Source of the DNA: Paraphoma chrysanthemicola
Taxonomy: Eukaryota; Ascomycota; Dothideomycetes; Pleosporales; Phaeosphaeriaceae
Direction: 5' to 3'
NCBI GenBank assembly: GCA_020744225.1
Contig: JAGMWG010000005.1
Coordinates: forward strand, 806,001-870,000
DNA length: 64,000 nucleotides
Made by a program: the position numbers and the translations under genes. Numbering within the stretch: position 1 is the stretch's first letter; every line of letters begins with the position of its first letter. The notes under the pieces are model-generated. The model did no database searches, had not been told where the DNA came from, and saw nothing but the letters and a program-made list of their open reading frames with translations. This document shows positions 22,383-33,480 of this stretch, piece by piece.

Positions 22383-23596
22383 TGTTGTTGGTTGGTAGCC
22401 TTTGTTCGGCTGAGTTTGTGTTGTTGTAAAAGCTGGTGGGTAGGCAAGTTTAGCAAATATCGTACGATATTGCTTCTTGGTAGAATGGAGTGTTGGTGTA
22501 TCAGTGATGAATGCGAACTGCCCTGAGATTATATACTCTGTAGCAATGAAACCAAGGCAAACATCCTCCCGATCCCGCACACAAAGTCACATATATACAT
22601 ATTGCGAAAAATGTCTTACTTGCCTATTCTCGCTCCAAAACTACCCTTACCCATGACACACATCCACTTTTCGCGCACCGCCTCAGGCGCCCACTCACAC
22701 CCTCCCACGCTGCACCGCCTCGCGGGAACTGTGGCTGGTAACCGCCAATCCAACACGCTGATTGGCTCGCGGCGCACTCCGCTCGCGTGAACCACGCTCA
22801 CCGCATGAACACCCAAGCCACCACAAAGAGAACTTGCACCCTGAACATTCAAACCTCGAGCATCGTGACGTATCCTGCTCGTGCCAAACATCATGCGCAC
22901 TCGGTCGCTCGCTGACAGTCATTTGCCACTAGGGCGCAGTCGCTTGTTGAGCGATGTTCAGGGCGCCGGGTACCTTGCAGCAACCTGCTTGTTGAGACTG
23001 GCTGCCTATTTGCAAATGTTGCGCGTTTGCGTGAGATGTTCACGCAAGTTCCCTAGTGCGGTGGATTGCGCGCCAGCAGAGCCGCATGCAGGTACGATGA
23101 GGGTGTGCAGGCTGACGACGACGCGTTGGTCAGGTGGCGGGGATGAGTCTTTGTGTTTGGGGGCCGAAGAGGCGTGAGTGTTCAGAGGCGTGGTCCTGGG
23201 ATTTGAGCGGTGACTGGAAATGGAATTTTTGAGGACGTGGCCGGTGATGAGTGTGAGATCTGTTGCCCTTTTGTAAGGGCAGTGTTGTTGGGTTGCTGAT
23301 GGGGCATTGTCTTGATGCCGATCATGTGTATGTTCGGCATGACGATTTGAGGCAGCATGGCTCTAAGGCACGCAGGTTCGGGTGGAAACGCTCATAAGAT
23401 TAAGAGGCTGGAGATGCATGTACGCCAAGGACTGTTCACGTAGTTGAGCACTCCTAGATGTGGAGCGGAGCAAGCACATTTGAGTATGATTTCTGGTTGA
23501 GCCGCTCGCTGTACAACGACCTCTCAATCCAGCTTCTAGTCTCTCAAATCACAGCACTCTCATATCCTTCTCATTCCTCAATCACCGCCAAATCAC
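22383..23596. other. Intergenic, no gene seen
   Basis: 1.2 kb between the RS-rich gene start and the methyltransferase stop, both minus strand. Open frames at 22602-22790 and 22881-23177 (plus) show no protein-like character. Confidence 0.5.
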
Positions 23597-24454
23597 TCAC
23601 CCCTTCTTCCCCACAGCCAACACAAACTCCACAACCACACCCCTCCCATCATCCCATTCATCCCTCACCACCCGCCTATACGTCTCCTTAACATCCTCTA
23701 CACTCACATCACCATGCTTTTCAAAAAAAGGTCTTACAACCTTCTCTTCCGCCGGATTCTTCCCATGGAACCAAAACTCCACCCACGCATCCGCGCCCTG
23801 GACCGGAAACTTTGCTCTCCTAATCACGCTCCGAATCTCGCTGAACCCAGCTTTCGCCAGCCCTGCGGCGACTTGGCCTGGCGTGCTCCATGCCCGGGGA
23901 TCGAGCGCGTAGCTGGCTTGCTGGTAGTCTGGGTCGTAGATACGGCAGACGCGGTCCCAGATGAGATAAACGTCGGAATGCGGTGTGAAGGTTGCAAGGG
24001 CGAAGATGCCGCCGCGCGGGAGGAGGGTGTGTATGTCTTGGACGCGGCCAGCGAAGTCAGTGGTTGCAACGTGGAGGGCGAAACTGGTGAAGATGTGTGT
24101 GAAGGACGAATTGGGGCCGTAAGAGCTCAGTAGTTCATTAATGTCGACGATCTTGGAATTGAGATTTGGTGCGGATAGACCGGTCTTGGTGAAATTGGCC
24201 ATTAGTCCATCGAGCATAGTTTGGGAGGTATCTATTGCTTCGATTGCCGTGTCCGAGTCTTGAGACAAGACTGCAAGTGTGACTGCGCCGAGGCCGCAGC
24301 CAGCGTCGAGAATCCGGCTGGATGATGCGAATGGTTGCAGAGTTGTGGCCATAGAGACGAGTTCATGCGCAGCATTGGCACTCACGGCCCCGACTGTGGA
24401 TTTGTAGACTGGAGAGGCATCGGACCAGGTTGAGAGGGTGTTGGCGGGTGGCAT
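23597..24454 (-). CDS. SAM-dependent methyltransferase (class I)
   Basis: Single exon, 285 aa from the ATG at 24454 (M-P-P-A-N-T); the frame extends upstream only from a TTG. The Rossmann methyltransferase motifs are clear: motif I I-L-D-A-G-C-G-L-G-A-V-T, an acidic end of strand 2 in I-E-A-I-D-T-S, a motif around K-I-V-D-I-N, and L-L-P-R-G-G-I-F-A-L-A-T-F for the post-motif strand. A hydrophobic pocket follows with W-S-T-P and a C-terminal W-V-E-F-W-F-H-G segment. This is the UbiE/Coq5-like small-molecule methyltransferase type common in fungal secondary metabolism, but the substrate cannot be told and no biosynthetic core gene lies beside it. Confidence 0.85.
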   Translation of the reverse strand: MPPANTLSTWSDASPVYKSTVGAVSANAAHELVSMATTLQPFASSSRILDAGCGLGAVTLAVLSQDSDTAIEAIDTSQTMLDGLMANFTKTGLSAPNLNSKIVDINELLSSYGPNSSFTHIFTSFALHVATTDFAGRVQDIHTLLPRGGIFALATFTPHSDVYLIWDRVCRIYDPDYQQASYALDPRAWSTPGQVAAGLAKAGFSEIRSVIRRAKFPVQGADAWVEFWFHGKNPAEEKVVRPFFEKHGDVSVEDVKETYRRVVRDEWDDGRGVVVEFVLAVGKKG

Positions 24455-25153
24455 GTTCGTCGCTTGATGTCCATTCAATCGATCAGCGTAGGGTGTGCTT
24501 CATTGAGTTCTTGAGCTGTTATAAGGATCCTTGGTATGGGGCGTATATATGTAAGCTGTTTCGGGCAGGTAGTATGCTGACAGGGAAAGGACGGGTAGTG
24601 CTTACATGTCTCCGCGCTCTTCTATTCGCTGATGTGTACGCAAAATTGAAGTCGTATGCTCCTCATATACGCATGCCGAAGATTGGAGGTCGGACTCTAC
24701 AGTTGTTCATGGTCTTGTCGAGGCGTACGTGGATTACGCAGTGGGCAGCGTGATGCGTCTGAACAAGTGCTCGATGTCACGGCTCGCGCTCTTGCTCCTC
24801 GATCTAGTCCTATTTTCGATCAGGATCAAATGGCACGGATAAAAGTTGCTAGAGCATGCTTCGGACTAGGGACTGTCATATTAAATAATGATTACGCTCG
24901 CGCACTTGCGAGCTTCGCTCTGATCATCGCATCAGTATGTAAAAGTACAAATGAGCCCACCCAGAGGTCCGCTAGAACGTGAGCATTCTTTCCTATTCCA
25001 ATTAATCTGCTCCTCGACTTTTGCAACTCGGTCTAGGTATTTGCAGCAACGACAAAGAAAGACGCCAAGCAAAAAGATGTGCTCGCGGGAACGCCAGCGC
25101 CCATGAGACGAGAACAACTAGGCCACACTGCCCTCGCGTTGCCCTCCTAGATA
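24455..25153. other. Intergenic, no gene seen
   Basis: 0.7 kb between the methyltransferase start and the AP180 stop (both minus strand). Nothing recognisable. Confidence 0.5.
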
Positions 25154-27424
25154 CTACCCGAGGAAGTTCTGCGATTGCTGCTGTTGCCCAGGCCGGGGAA
25201 ACACACCTGTGGTCGGAAGCTGGTTGAGATCCATCCCTCCAAGCGTGCCTTGACCATTGCTTTGCCACCCTTGGCCGGTCTGCTGATTCACGAATGCACT
25301 CTGCCGGAATGGGTTTGTGCTACCAGTTGCATGTACAGTCAGGCCTCCTTGAGGCGACGTTGCACTTTGAGGAGATGGCTGCCTTGCGAAAGGGTTAGTG
25401 CCGGTGGGCGTAGGCTGCAACGGTTGCAATTGCGGTGGCGACTGCATTTGTTGCTGCGGCATTGGAGCAAATGGAGATGCCTGAGCTGTCGGCTGTGCAA
25501 ATGGCGATGGGTTTGTCGGTGAGTGTGATATTGGCTGGAAGCCAGTTGTCTGCTTGGCGAATGGATTCGTGGACGTTCTGTTTAGAGAGCTTGCGCCAGT
25601 GGGGTTATTCAACAGCTTGGGCTCTGCAGCACCAGGCGCACTGGGTAGCATGGATTGACGAAAGGGATTTGTGGACGTTTGTTGTGGCTGCAGCGGCTCA
25701 GCTATGGTGGGTATCTGCATCTGCGGCTGCATCTGCGGCTGCATCTGCGGCTGCATTTGCTGTTGTGAGAAATCTGCAGGGCCGTTCTGTGGTATGGGAG
25801 CCAAAGTGTTCTGCGGGCTGAACGGCTGTGGCGTGTAGCCACCAAAGCCTGCACCAGTGAACTGAGTCTGTAGTTGCTGGGGCTGCATTTGCATTGGCAT
25901 CTGCATCGGTGGCGCTTGCGGCTGCTGCTGCATCTGGAAGGGATTGGAGCCGTTCTGTGGACCTGCCAATTGAGGTTGTTGTGCAAAGCCCATGTTGGCC
26001 GTCTGTTGGGGCACCTGGAAACCCTGCTGCTGAAAGCCAGTCTGCTGCGGGTACTGCTGTTGCATCATTGGTTGAGTAGCCATTGTTTGTTGATTGTCTT
26101 CTAGCGATGCAAACAAGTCTATCAGGGGCGCGCTGGAATTCTGCTTGGGAGGTGCTGGTTGCGGTTGACTTGTGGTTGTGCTTGTCGGCGTGGGCTTGGA
26201 TTCTTGGGGCTTGCTGCTACCATTGGTAATCTTACCGCCGTTCTTCTTTGCCTCCTTCTCGGCAAGATATTGCCGACGGTTGATCTCAAAGTCTTTGTCG
26301 TTGAGGTACTCTTCCAACGAAGCAGCTAGACTTGTGGGCGCGTGTTTGATCTTTGGTATTTCGAGCCTTGTTGAATGCTCATGCGATCGCGCTAGACTCA
26401 GGTACTGCACGACAGCCTCGGTTTGTTTGACGAAGATGCGGTAGATGGCAAGGGCGCGAGTTGCATCCGGTTTTGACAGCTCGAAGTAGTGTTCTGCGCT
26501 TTGTCAGACCTGCATCAGACGCAGTAGCCTGCTGACTCACCTAGGATGTTGATTGTGCCTTCATTTGAGACGTGGAAAAGCACCAGTAGGTCCATGGTGA
26601 GCAGACGGAAGGCGGTCAATGTTATCTCGTTCTCCGGCTCATCGTCGAATGGCTGGACAAACAAATGTCAGCAAATGGCTTCTGCATATGCTTGTGATCT
26701 TACCTGGCACTTGAGCAGGTACCGTATCTGCTCTTGCACGCTTTCTGCCTCTCGGAGAAGACCCTTGTCAATGCTTAATCGCTTGAGGCGCCCCTCTCCG
26801 CCACGTACGTAGTCTACTCTGGTCGTACCGTATTCAATAGCACGTCGGAGGAGATACTCGGAGTATGTTCGTATATTATGACCCTGAGTCTGCACTGTAG
26901 CGCATTATGTCAGCAATGCGGACTGATGGACTCTTCCTGCCAGATGCTTCCGAAAGAGAGCGCCTCTCACCGGCTTCGCGCCGAATCTCCATGGGCAATC
27001 GAAGCATAACCTCTCTTTCGTCCAGGTCCGGGAATTTGTTTGCAAACGTACCCTCGGTGAATGAATTGATCGCGAGCTTCCGGTGGGGGTTTTGCGCGAG
27101 GAATTTCAGTGTGACTTCGGGCTCGCCCTCTCTTATCATGAGATGGACGATGATCAAGCTCTTGAAGACAATGGTCCATGTCGAGTCGCGCAGGCGATTG
27201 GTGAGGGCGCGAAAGATCTCGGCCACGCCGGCTTCACCAGCGTGTGTCGCGACCAAGATGTGCTCGACATACTTGGACTTGGGTGCGGCAAGCTGTCCGG
27301 GTCAGTCCGATGCGCCCAAGGAAGCCGTGAATGCTGCTTGCCACGGCAGCGACTGAGCACAGCGGCGCATGCATACCTTGATCTTGGTCCCGCCCTTCAC
27401 GCTCTTCTCGAAAGAGCTCGCCAT
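25154..27424 (-). CDS. YAP1801: AP180/CALM-type clathrin adaptor (ANTH domain)
   Basis: Five exons: 27424-27377, 27292-27052, 26894-26704, 26652-26541, 26493-25154 (introns 84, 157, 51 and 47 bp); 643 aa. The ANTH domain fills about residues 1-280, beginning F-E-K-S-V-K-G-G-T-K-I-K | L-A-A-P-K-S-K-Y. K-G-G-T-K-I-K with the following P-K-x-K-Y-V is the PtdIns(4,5)P2-binding patch of the family. The C-terminal half is Gln/Pro-rich and disordered and carries five N-P-F motifs, which bind EH-domain proteins such as Ede1 and Pan1, plus a Q-M-Q-P repeat. The protein recruits clathrin and cargo (v-SNAREs) to endocytic pits at the plasma membrane. The 157-bp intron has an open frame, but only its removal joins N-S-F-T-E to V-Q-T-Q-G-H-N-I-R-T-Y-S-E-Y as the family requires. 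It is divergent from NudC. Confidence 0.9.
25715..25762 (-). repeat. 12-bp coding microsatellite (Gln-Met-Gln-Pro)
   Basis: Four head-to-tail copies of a 12-bp unit (plus-strand TGCATCTGCGGC, the last copy diverged) inside the Gln-rich tail of the AP180 gene. It encodes Q-M-Q-P repeats and may vary in copy number between strains. Confidence 0.75.
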
Positions 27425-27773
27425 GTGTCCAGACGACGGTCCTGTAGTGCGAGTGTCTCCGAACGGGCCGCCGGGGAGGTGTGCGTGGCCGTGTCGGTGG
27501 GTGGTCCCTGGGTGGTTGCAGAGCGTCGGAGAATTCCTACCGGGGCATGACGGTGAAGGCAAAGAATAGGCGGGTCGCGGTATGGATAGAGGGCGGTTTG
27601 GCGCGCGGAGACGTGGCTTGCGGTGAGCTGGTAATTAGCTGGTAGGGCCGCGATGGTAGGGAAGCTGCCACCGCCAACGCCAATGACGCGCGCCGAATCC
27701 CCACCAAACGCTTGGGTTCGTCCGCCAAACATTTGCCCAGCACCAACACCAGCGCCGCTTCACACCACACACC
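27425..27773. promoter_or_regulatory. Shared divergent promoter of AP180 and NudC
   Basis: 349 bp between the two start codons. No clear TATA box; Pro/Ala-coding open frames on the minus strand here are chance extensions upstream of the AP180 ATG. Confidence 0.5.
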
Positions 27774-28397
27774 ATGTCGGGCTCACCACCACCCGAAGAG
27801 CGCGCAAAGGCCGATGCCGAGGCCCGCGAGAAGGAAAAGGCCGAGCAGGCTGCCTTGCCTTACAAGTGGGACCAGACCATCAAGGACGTCGACATCACCA
27901 TCAGCATCGAAGCAAAGTACAAGGGCAAAGACTTGGAGGTGAAAATCAGCAGAAATGCGCTGAAGGCTGGCATCAAGGGCCAGGAGCCCTTCATCGATGT
28001 AAGCTACGACTTCCAGGGCTTGTAAGCTTTTTTGATAGTGTGTCTGCAGGGCGAGCTTCCTCACGCCGTCCGTGTCGACGACTCCACATGGACCCTCACA
28101 CCGACATCCTCCGGCAAGGATATTGAAATACACCTCGACAAGCAAAACCAGATGGAGTGGTGGCCGCATGTTATTACTTCTGCGCCCAAGATCGACACCA
28201 GCAAGATCCAGCCCGAGAACAGCAAGCTGAGTGACCTGGATGGAGAAACACGCGGCATGGTGGAAAAGATGATGTTCGACCAGAGACAGAAAGAGGCAGG
28301 CAAGCCCACAAGCGACGAGCAGAAGAAACTAGACCTCCTCGAGCAGTTCAAAAAGCAGCATCCTGAGATGGATTTTTCAAACGTGAAGATGGGATGA
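27774..28397 (+). CDS. nudC: Nuclear movement protein NudC (CS domain)
   Basis: Exons 27774-27998 and 28050-28397 (51-bp intron); 190 aa, the usual size of fungal NudC. A charged N-terminal helix is followed by Y-K-W-D-Q-T-I-K-D-V-D-I-T-I, the start of the p23-like CS domain. The splice joins E-P-F-I-D to G-E-L-P-H-A-V, which is the family's conserved G-E-L segment, and the W-T-L and Q-M-E-W-W strands follow. The C-terminal F-D-Q-R-Q-K-E-x-G-x-P-T-S-D-E motif and the Q-H-P-E-M-D-F-S end are diagnostic. NudC acts in the cytoplasm with Hsp90 and stabilises LIS1/NudF for dynein-driven nuclear migration in hyphae. Confidence 0.95.
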
Positions 28398-29880
28398 GAG
28401 ACAGCATACAGTGCAGGTGCACCATAATGTACGCCCACTCAAGGACATCTGAGACACGGGGCTCGAGGCGGTTGCAGGCAGAATGAAGGTTGCCATAAGC
28501 CCGGAATGCAGATGCAAAGGGCATGCAGCAGCTTGGAGACAAAAGCGTAGGTGCAATGGCATACAGCCTTTGTCAGAGAGATAGAAGAAAATCGAGCCAT
28601 TGAAGCATCGATCATTGTTCATTCAGCGTCGCCAGTCTATGGTGGAACCCTCTGAGTTGACCATAGGCCAACGCGTCTCACCACATTGGCGGGTCACTGC
28701 ACTATCCTCGTTATTTGTCCTCGGACCTCAGCATGGCTTCGCGTGGAGAGGCGTGATTGTGGAAAGTCTTGCAGTCAAGTGCACGTTTCTGTCAATGAAC
28801 TCTGCAGTCATAGCGAGCGCCATCATCAATTGGGACCAGAGGCATTGATAGCGGCCTGTAGAAATCTGACCGAGGCATCTCCAGCCTTAGCGCGTGTGTA
28901 TTTTGAGTTGCTCCATCTCAAAGGGGAAGCCACGGTGACGTCAATGGCCGAAGAAGCTCCACACCTTCCCAAAGGGATGGAACGATACTGCTCATCATGC
29001 ACAACACTGGCTGCTTGGGATAGGTCACATCGTGCGAAGACACCTCGTATTGCTTCAATGCTAGAGCGTCACGGCAAACTAAGTACATGTGAATATGTAA
29101 TAGAGCTTGTTTCATATACACTAACAAGAAGCGTCAAAGGAGACAGCATTATCGAAGCACTGGGCTCGATTTTCAGGAGAAAGCATCACATTTCCCGTTG
29201 TCAACATACATCTATCCCGGATTCACAACGTCAAAGCTAAACAACGGTGAGCGGATGTGGCGTGCGGCTCCACGCATGCATGTCGATCCCTGCATGAAAT
29301 GGACAAGAGCGCAATGAACAGCCTTGCAATGCTTAAATTAGCATTTGCAAATGAGCCGCAGGCGGTGGCGAGAAACAAGCTTCGACGCTTCATAGTGCTT
29401 CAGCATCGTGTATTCGCTCTTCGCTACGGTGCCTGGTGCGGACGTCTGCACCAATTCAGACAAACGCATCCTCGCAATCCTTGACGAAGCAGGTGATGCC
29501 CTAGCCATGAACCAGACCGAAAGTGCCAACACAAAGCCAGCAGAATAGATCATGCGATGATCGCTACTGTTTTACATCACCAGCACAGACTAGTCGGCGC
29601 AGGGTATACCTAGCCCCGGACATTTTAATCAGGGTGCGACCGAATACGGAAGAAAGTCCTCGCCGTTGCAACCGAACCTCCACTTTTGTTTATTTGGTCG
29701 AGGGATGTGGCCGAGTGACGTCGGCTGGATTGTCAGTCGAGCTTCCAAGTCAATATAAGAGGACATGCACTTCCAGTCTACAAGTTCATCACACCATCAC
29801 ACCAAAGCACAACAGCATTCCACAACCAACCCAACACTCACCAACCTAAAGTAACCACCACAATACACAACACCACAACC
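28398..29880. other. Intergenic, promoter of the secreted-protein gene
   Basis: 1.48 kb between NudC and the Alt a 1-like gene. A plus-strand open frame at 28686-29240 lacks recognisable content and was not called. A perfect TGACGTCA palindrome lies at 28936-28943 and a near-perfect TGACGTCG at 29716-29723. Confidence 0.5.
29716..29759 (+). promoter_or_regulatory. CRE-like site and TATA box of the secreted-protein gene
   Basis: TGACGTCG at 29716-29723 is one base off the CRE palindrome, and TATAAG at 29754-29759 lies about 120 bp before the start codon at 29881. With the full CRE at 28936 this suggests control by an Atf1/CREB-type bZIP factor; inference from motif and spacing. Confidence 0.45.
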
Positions 29881-30451
29881 ATGCAGTTCATCGCCGCCGC
29901 ATCCCTCTTCGCTGCTGTCCTCGCGGCCCCAACACCACAAACCACAGACTGCCCCAACCCAGCACACTGCGGCCCTGCGCCAGACCCAGCAACATACGAG
30001 AACATCGACATCGCGGACTACTACCTCCGCAAGAACAACGGCATCCAGGCCGTCGGGTAAGTCACTTCCACGCCAAAAATTCCACCACATGTAAAACTGA
30101 CTTTATACTCCAGCTTCACGCTCTCCGGCGACAGCGCCAAGAACGTATCCTGCTCCATCGGCGCATCGACCGTTCCCAGCGAAGTCGTAACATGCGGAAC
30201 CAGCGACTACCGCTTCGGTCTCATTGAGCCTGAGGCGGGCTCGTTCTCGGACGTCGGTCTGGCTATTTACCACGAGACTTCGCCTTTTGCGGGCAAGTCT
30301 GGAAATGTTACTGTGCCTACTTACTGCCGTGCTGGCGGCAATGGGCCGGATGACTTTGTGGTAAGTCGTGTTCCTGTTTGTGCATGGAATCCTCACTGAC
30401 TTTATGTAGTGCTCGCAAACTAGCTTTGTTACCGTTGTCATTACGGCATAA
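29881..30451 (+). CDS. Alt a 1-like secreted protein (AA1-like domain)
   Basis: Exons 29881-30056, 30114-30360 and 30410-30451 (introns 57 and 49 bp); 154 aa. An N-terminal signal peptide (M-Q-F-I-A-A-A-S-L-F-A-A-V-L-A-A) precedes a small beta-rich domain. The strongest match to the Alt a 1 family is T-Y-C-R-A-G-G-N-G-P-D-D-F-V-C near the C-terminus; the region after residue 40 (I-A-D-Y-Y-L-R-K) and cysteines in V-S-C-S, V-T-C-G, Y-C-R and V-C-S also fit the family's disulfide pattern. Two further cysteines lie just behind the signal peptide. Alt a 1 proteins are secreted, ascomycete-restricted beta-barrel proteins known as a major allergen and as proteins that trigger or modulate plant defence. 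The final exon is only 14 codons. Good TATA box upstream; likely highly expressed. Confidence 0.9.
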
Positions 30452-30798
30452 ATGCTTGGTTGATTGAGGGGTTTGTTGCATAGCGTTTGTTTTTGTGTAT
30501 ATATTGATACTTTGTGGCGGGCGATGTCACGCTTTCAGTGAAGAAATAAGTAAATTATTCATGCTGATTATGCAGGTACATCAAAATTACGTGCACCGCA
30601 ATGTGATCTCATTCTTCCATTCTGATATTGTTTCACGGCCCAGCATTTTCTTGATCACCAAGTCTTGCTCGGCAGTGAACCTGAAGCTACGAGAGTAGAA
30701 TCGTTGATGGAGGTTGGGGCAAAAGCAATGGTATTGTCCGTCTTCTACATCATCCTCTGTGTAGTTGTCCCCATGCCGATTTACCCTCCTCTTGCATG
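30452..30798. other. Convergent intergenic region
   Basis: 347 bp between the stop codons of the secreted protein gene (plus) and the HET gene (minus); somewhat AT-rich, 3' UTRs only. Confidence 0.5.
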
Positions 30799-32293
30799 TC
30801 AAGGCAAGATCATTTGCCATTCAGGATAAACATAATCCTGTGGTGCAAGTCTACCATGATACCTCAGCCCCGGAGGATCCTTTTTCAGAAGAAACGATAG
30901 GGAGGCGTGAAAAGTTGCGTTCCCTTGGTTGTCAATATGTTTGAGTGTAACTTCTCCATCAAGATTCTCAACCCATCCGCCGCTGAATAGCATCAACGTG
31001 TGCCATGGCGAGGACTGGTCAACGTTCAGCTCTCGTGCTATGACTAAATGAAACTCCGGGCTCCTCCATTCTCGACTGCATTGTAGACAATAAACATGAG
31101 CAGTACTCAAGTCATACTCCATTACAAAATAACTCACGGCAAAGATGTTTAAACAGATATCGCAACGGCCGTGGGTGCGTTTCAGTGGCGTCAAGCGAAG
31201 GATGAAACATGGTTGACGTGCTTCTCGGTCCGTTAGACCGTTGTAATAATTATAGCCTTGAGATTTGAATATCGATCGCAAGGCTCCTGTATCGCACATA
31301 CAGATGTGGTTAAGTCTCGCACACATGGCTTTGGCTAGTTCGAAACCTGAAATATTGTAGTCGACGTTGAACTGATCCCTGTCGCTGGAGATGGAAAGAA
31401 GCGAAAAGATTTTGTCGCGTGAATCCAGACACATCTTGTCGTGATAATGAAGGACGTTTTCGACTAGAGTCCGACTCTCACTTCGCCGATGGATATCATA
31501 CAGGGGCTTGTATTGAACGAGGCGCCAATCTTGTGTTTGCGTCGCTAGTCCACCCAGTTCAACTATTGTTCCGAAGTTCACCGCCTCGTCATGAGCGAGA
31601 AAAAATAGTCTTCGTGCAAGAGTGGTTTCTTGTGTAATCCATGCTCTTTGCCAGTATACATGCAAAGACAACAAAGTGAGGAAATGCCAGCTAAATGGCC
31701 CATTCGGCATCCATTCGGCGGGATCATTCACGATGTCAAACCCACGACGAAGCGAGTCATCTTTTCCAAACCATGCGATCACTCTTTCGGCCGTGGCGTA
31801 GATTGTGCCCATCTGCTGGACTTGATGATTTCTTTCCCTCGTATTATCTTGGTCAATGCACAGGGCATCAATCCATAGACACTGCGATGCACTGGCAAGA
31901 TCAAATCCAGTCCGGTCGTCTTTCTTGGTACCAATGTTACGATCTCTCGCAGACCTGCGACTTGCAATGTCCAAAAAGTCCCACAGATTTGGACGCACGA
32001 AGAACTCTCGGCCATTGACTAGAATAGTTCGCAAATTTTCAGTGGTATCCGCGCCCCAGACATAAGATAGACAGGTATAAGTGCTGTCAACTGTGTCGTG
32101 CCGCATGGTGCATTCGATCAAGCGATCCGGACTCTATAAGGCGTAAGGAAGCTCGACGCAAGTCAATCGGCGCATGTTGAAACGTATTCGAGTCATGCAA
32201 TTGTGTTGAGGCGTCGGCGCGTGGACCATATTGCTTGACGCATATGCCTTCTGCTTCGGAAGTCTCGCAACCTTGTCGCTCCCGTTCGGACAT
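30799..32293 (-). CDS. HET-domain protein, N-terminus in a different frame
   Basis: The main frame (32106-30799 from its first ATG, 435 aa) contains a HET domain: T-C-L-S-Y-V-W-G, then L-W-I-D-A-L-C-I-D-Q-D-N and Q-M-G-T-I-Y-A-T-A, and R-A-W-I-T-Q-E. The C-terminal region has a C-D-I-C ... C-L-Q-C quartet that may bind zinc. HET proteins act in heterokaryon incompatibility and related self/non-self cell death. Upstream, an ATG at 32293 opens a neighbouring frame whose end (T-F-Q-H-A-P-I-D-L-R-R-A-S-L-R-L-I-E) looks like the segment that normally precedes the HET core. The frames can be joined by a one-base shift near 32122, suggesting a frameshift, or by an intron of about 107 bp ending at CTTATAG, which would delete that segment. 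Start and integrity are therefore uncertain. Confidence 0.7.
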
Positions 32294-33480
32294 CTTCTCG
32301 CATGGTTATACAAAAGGTACAGGAACGTCACCTGAATGAAGGGTTGTTGCGTTGTGGGATTGTGGTCGTGATCAGGTAACAACATTGTGGCAGTGCAGTC
32401 GTGGTGGTGGCGCAGTACATGCATCGACTGGCAGCAACCTTGCTCATCAGAATGACAGACGCGCCAAGTAGGCGACGCCAAGTCACACATTTTACTATTT
32501 GCACAGCTGGAATGACAAATTCTCACTTCAAGGCCTTGATTAAGATCCTCGTACACTGACTGCTTCCAACCGCTTCCTTTCTCTACCACACGAAAAAACC
32601 AATCTTGCTATCTTTACCAGTAATAACAAACAACACGACAACTGAACTAAGCATTTCGATTAACCTCACAGCTCTAATTCTACCCTTGACCTTTAGCGGG
32701 TCTACTACTTATCCTGCACATCTAGATCGGGCATACGAGATGATATAGCTCTCGCCAACTAAAAAGTCTGGAGTATTAACTCTACGATCTACGGCATGAT
32801 GTGGAAAAAACTACTTGTCGAGTTTCATAAAGCGCACAATCAAGAGAACGCCGAAAACAGCCACGTGAGTTATTTGCTTTGCACTCCGCCATATCCAACA
32901 AATTCCGTCATGTCCGATCAACTCCGTCATGTCCGCTCATAGATCATCGCCCCTTGCCGCTTCTTACCCTAGCCCCTAGACACTCCGCCTTTACAATCAG
33001 AAGAATGATTTCTTCATTGTTGAAAATTTTAAGTACATAGAATCGTCTGTACAATAGGATTACTACTCCCTCTTCAATGACGCTCAATCTAACAAATACC
33101 GCCATCGCCAAGTCGCTACTCTGCGTTTCCTGTCGCGATACTTGCATGACACTTCCACAAATGTGGTGGACTACTCTGCTTACGAATCTCTTGTTTAATC
33201 TACAATTTGAATCCACAATTGCGTGTCATTGCTAGTATCAATTCTGTTCGGTTCTTCTTGGATGCTGCCGTGAGCACAGACATTCGCTGACAAAGTCGAC
33301 ATTTTGCACATTGTTGCACATTCCAAGGTTATGCCGTAAGCTTTGCATTTCTAGTCGATACTTCGTGTCGACTAATCTTTTCAGGTGTTTATGGAAGATA
33401 AAAGGAGGCCAGGCGTCTCCTTAAAAGTCTCCTCCAAGCAGCCTCAATAACTTATGGTAGAAATACATTTTATTATTATC
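32294..33480. other. Divergent intergenic region, AT-rich
   Basis: 1.2 kb between the HET gene (minus) and the NQO-type gene (plus), with lower GC than its surroundings. A minus-strand open frame at 32589-32134 overlaps the HET 5' end and has no recognisable content. Holds a three-copy 19-bp repeat. Confidence 0.5.
32885..32941. repeat. Three tandem copies of a 19-bp unit
   Basis: Copies at 32885-32903, 32904-32922 and 32923-32941; consensus core TCCGTCATGTCCG, the first copy diverged (TCCGCCATATCCA). A short minisatellite about 540 bp upstream of the NQO-type gene. Confidence 0.7.

Noticed and set aside
26895..27051. Coding sequence inside the 157-bp AP180 intron
   Set aside because: It is open in frame for 55 codons but ends in a stop and breaks the ANTH domain; splicing restores the conserved N-I-R-T-Y-S-E-Y helix.
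28686..29240. 184-codon open frame between NudC and the secreted protein
   Set aside because: No recognisable motif, starts at a non-ATG codon or in poor context, and has mixed composition. Could be real but unsupported.
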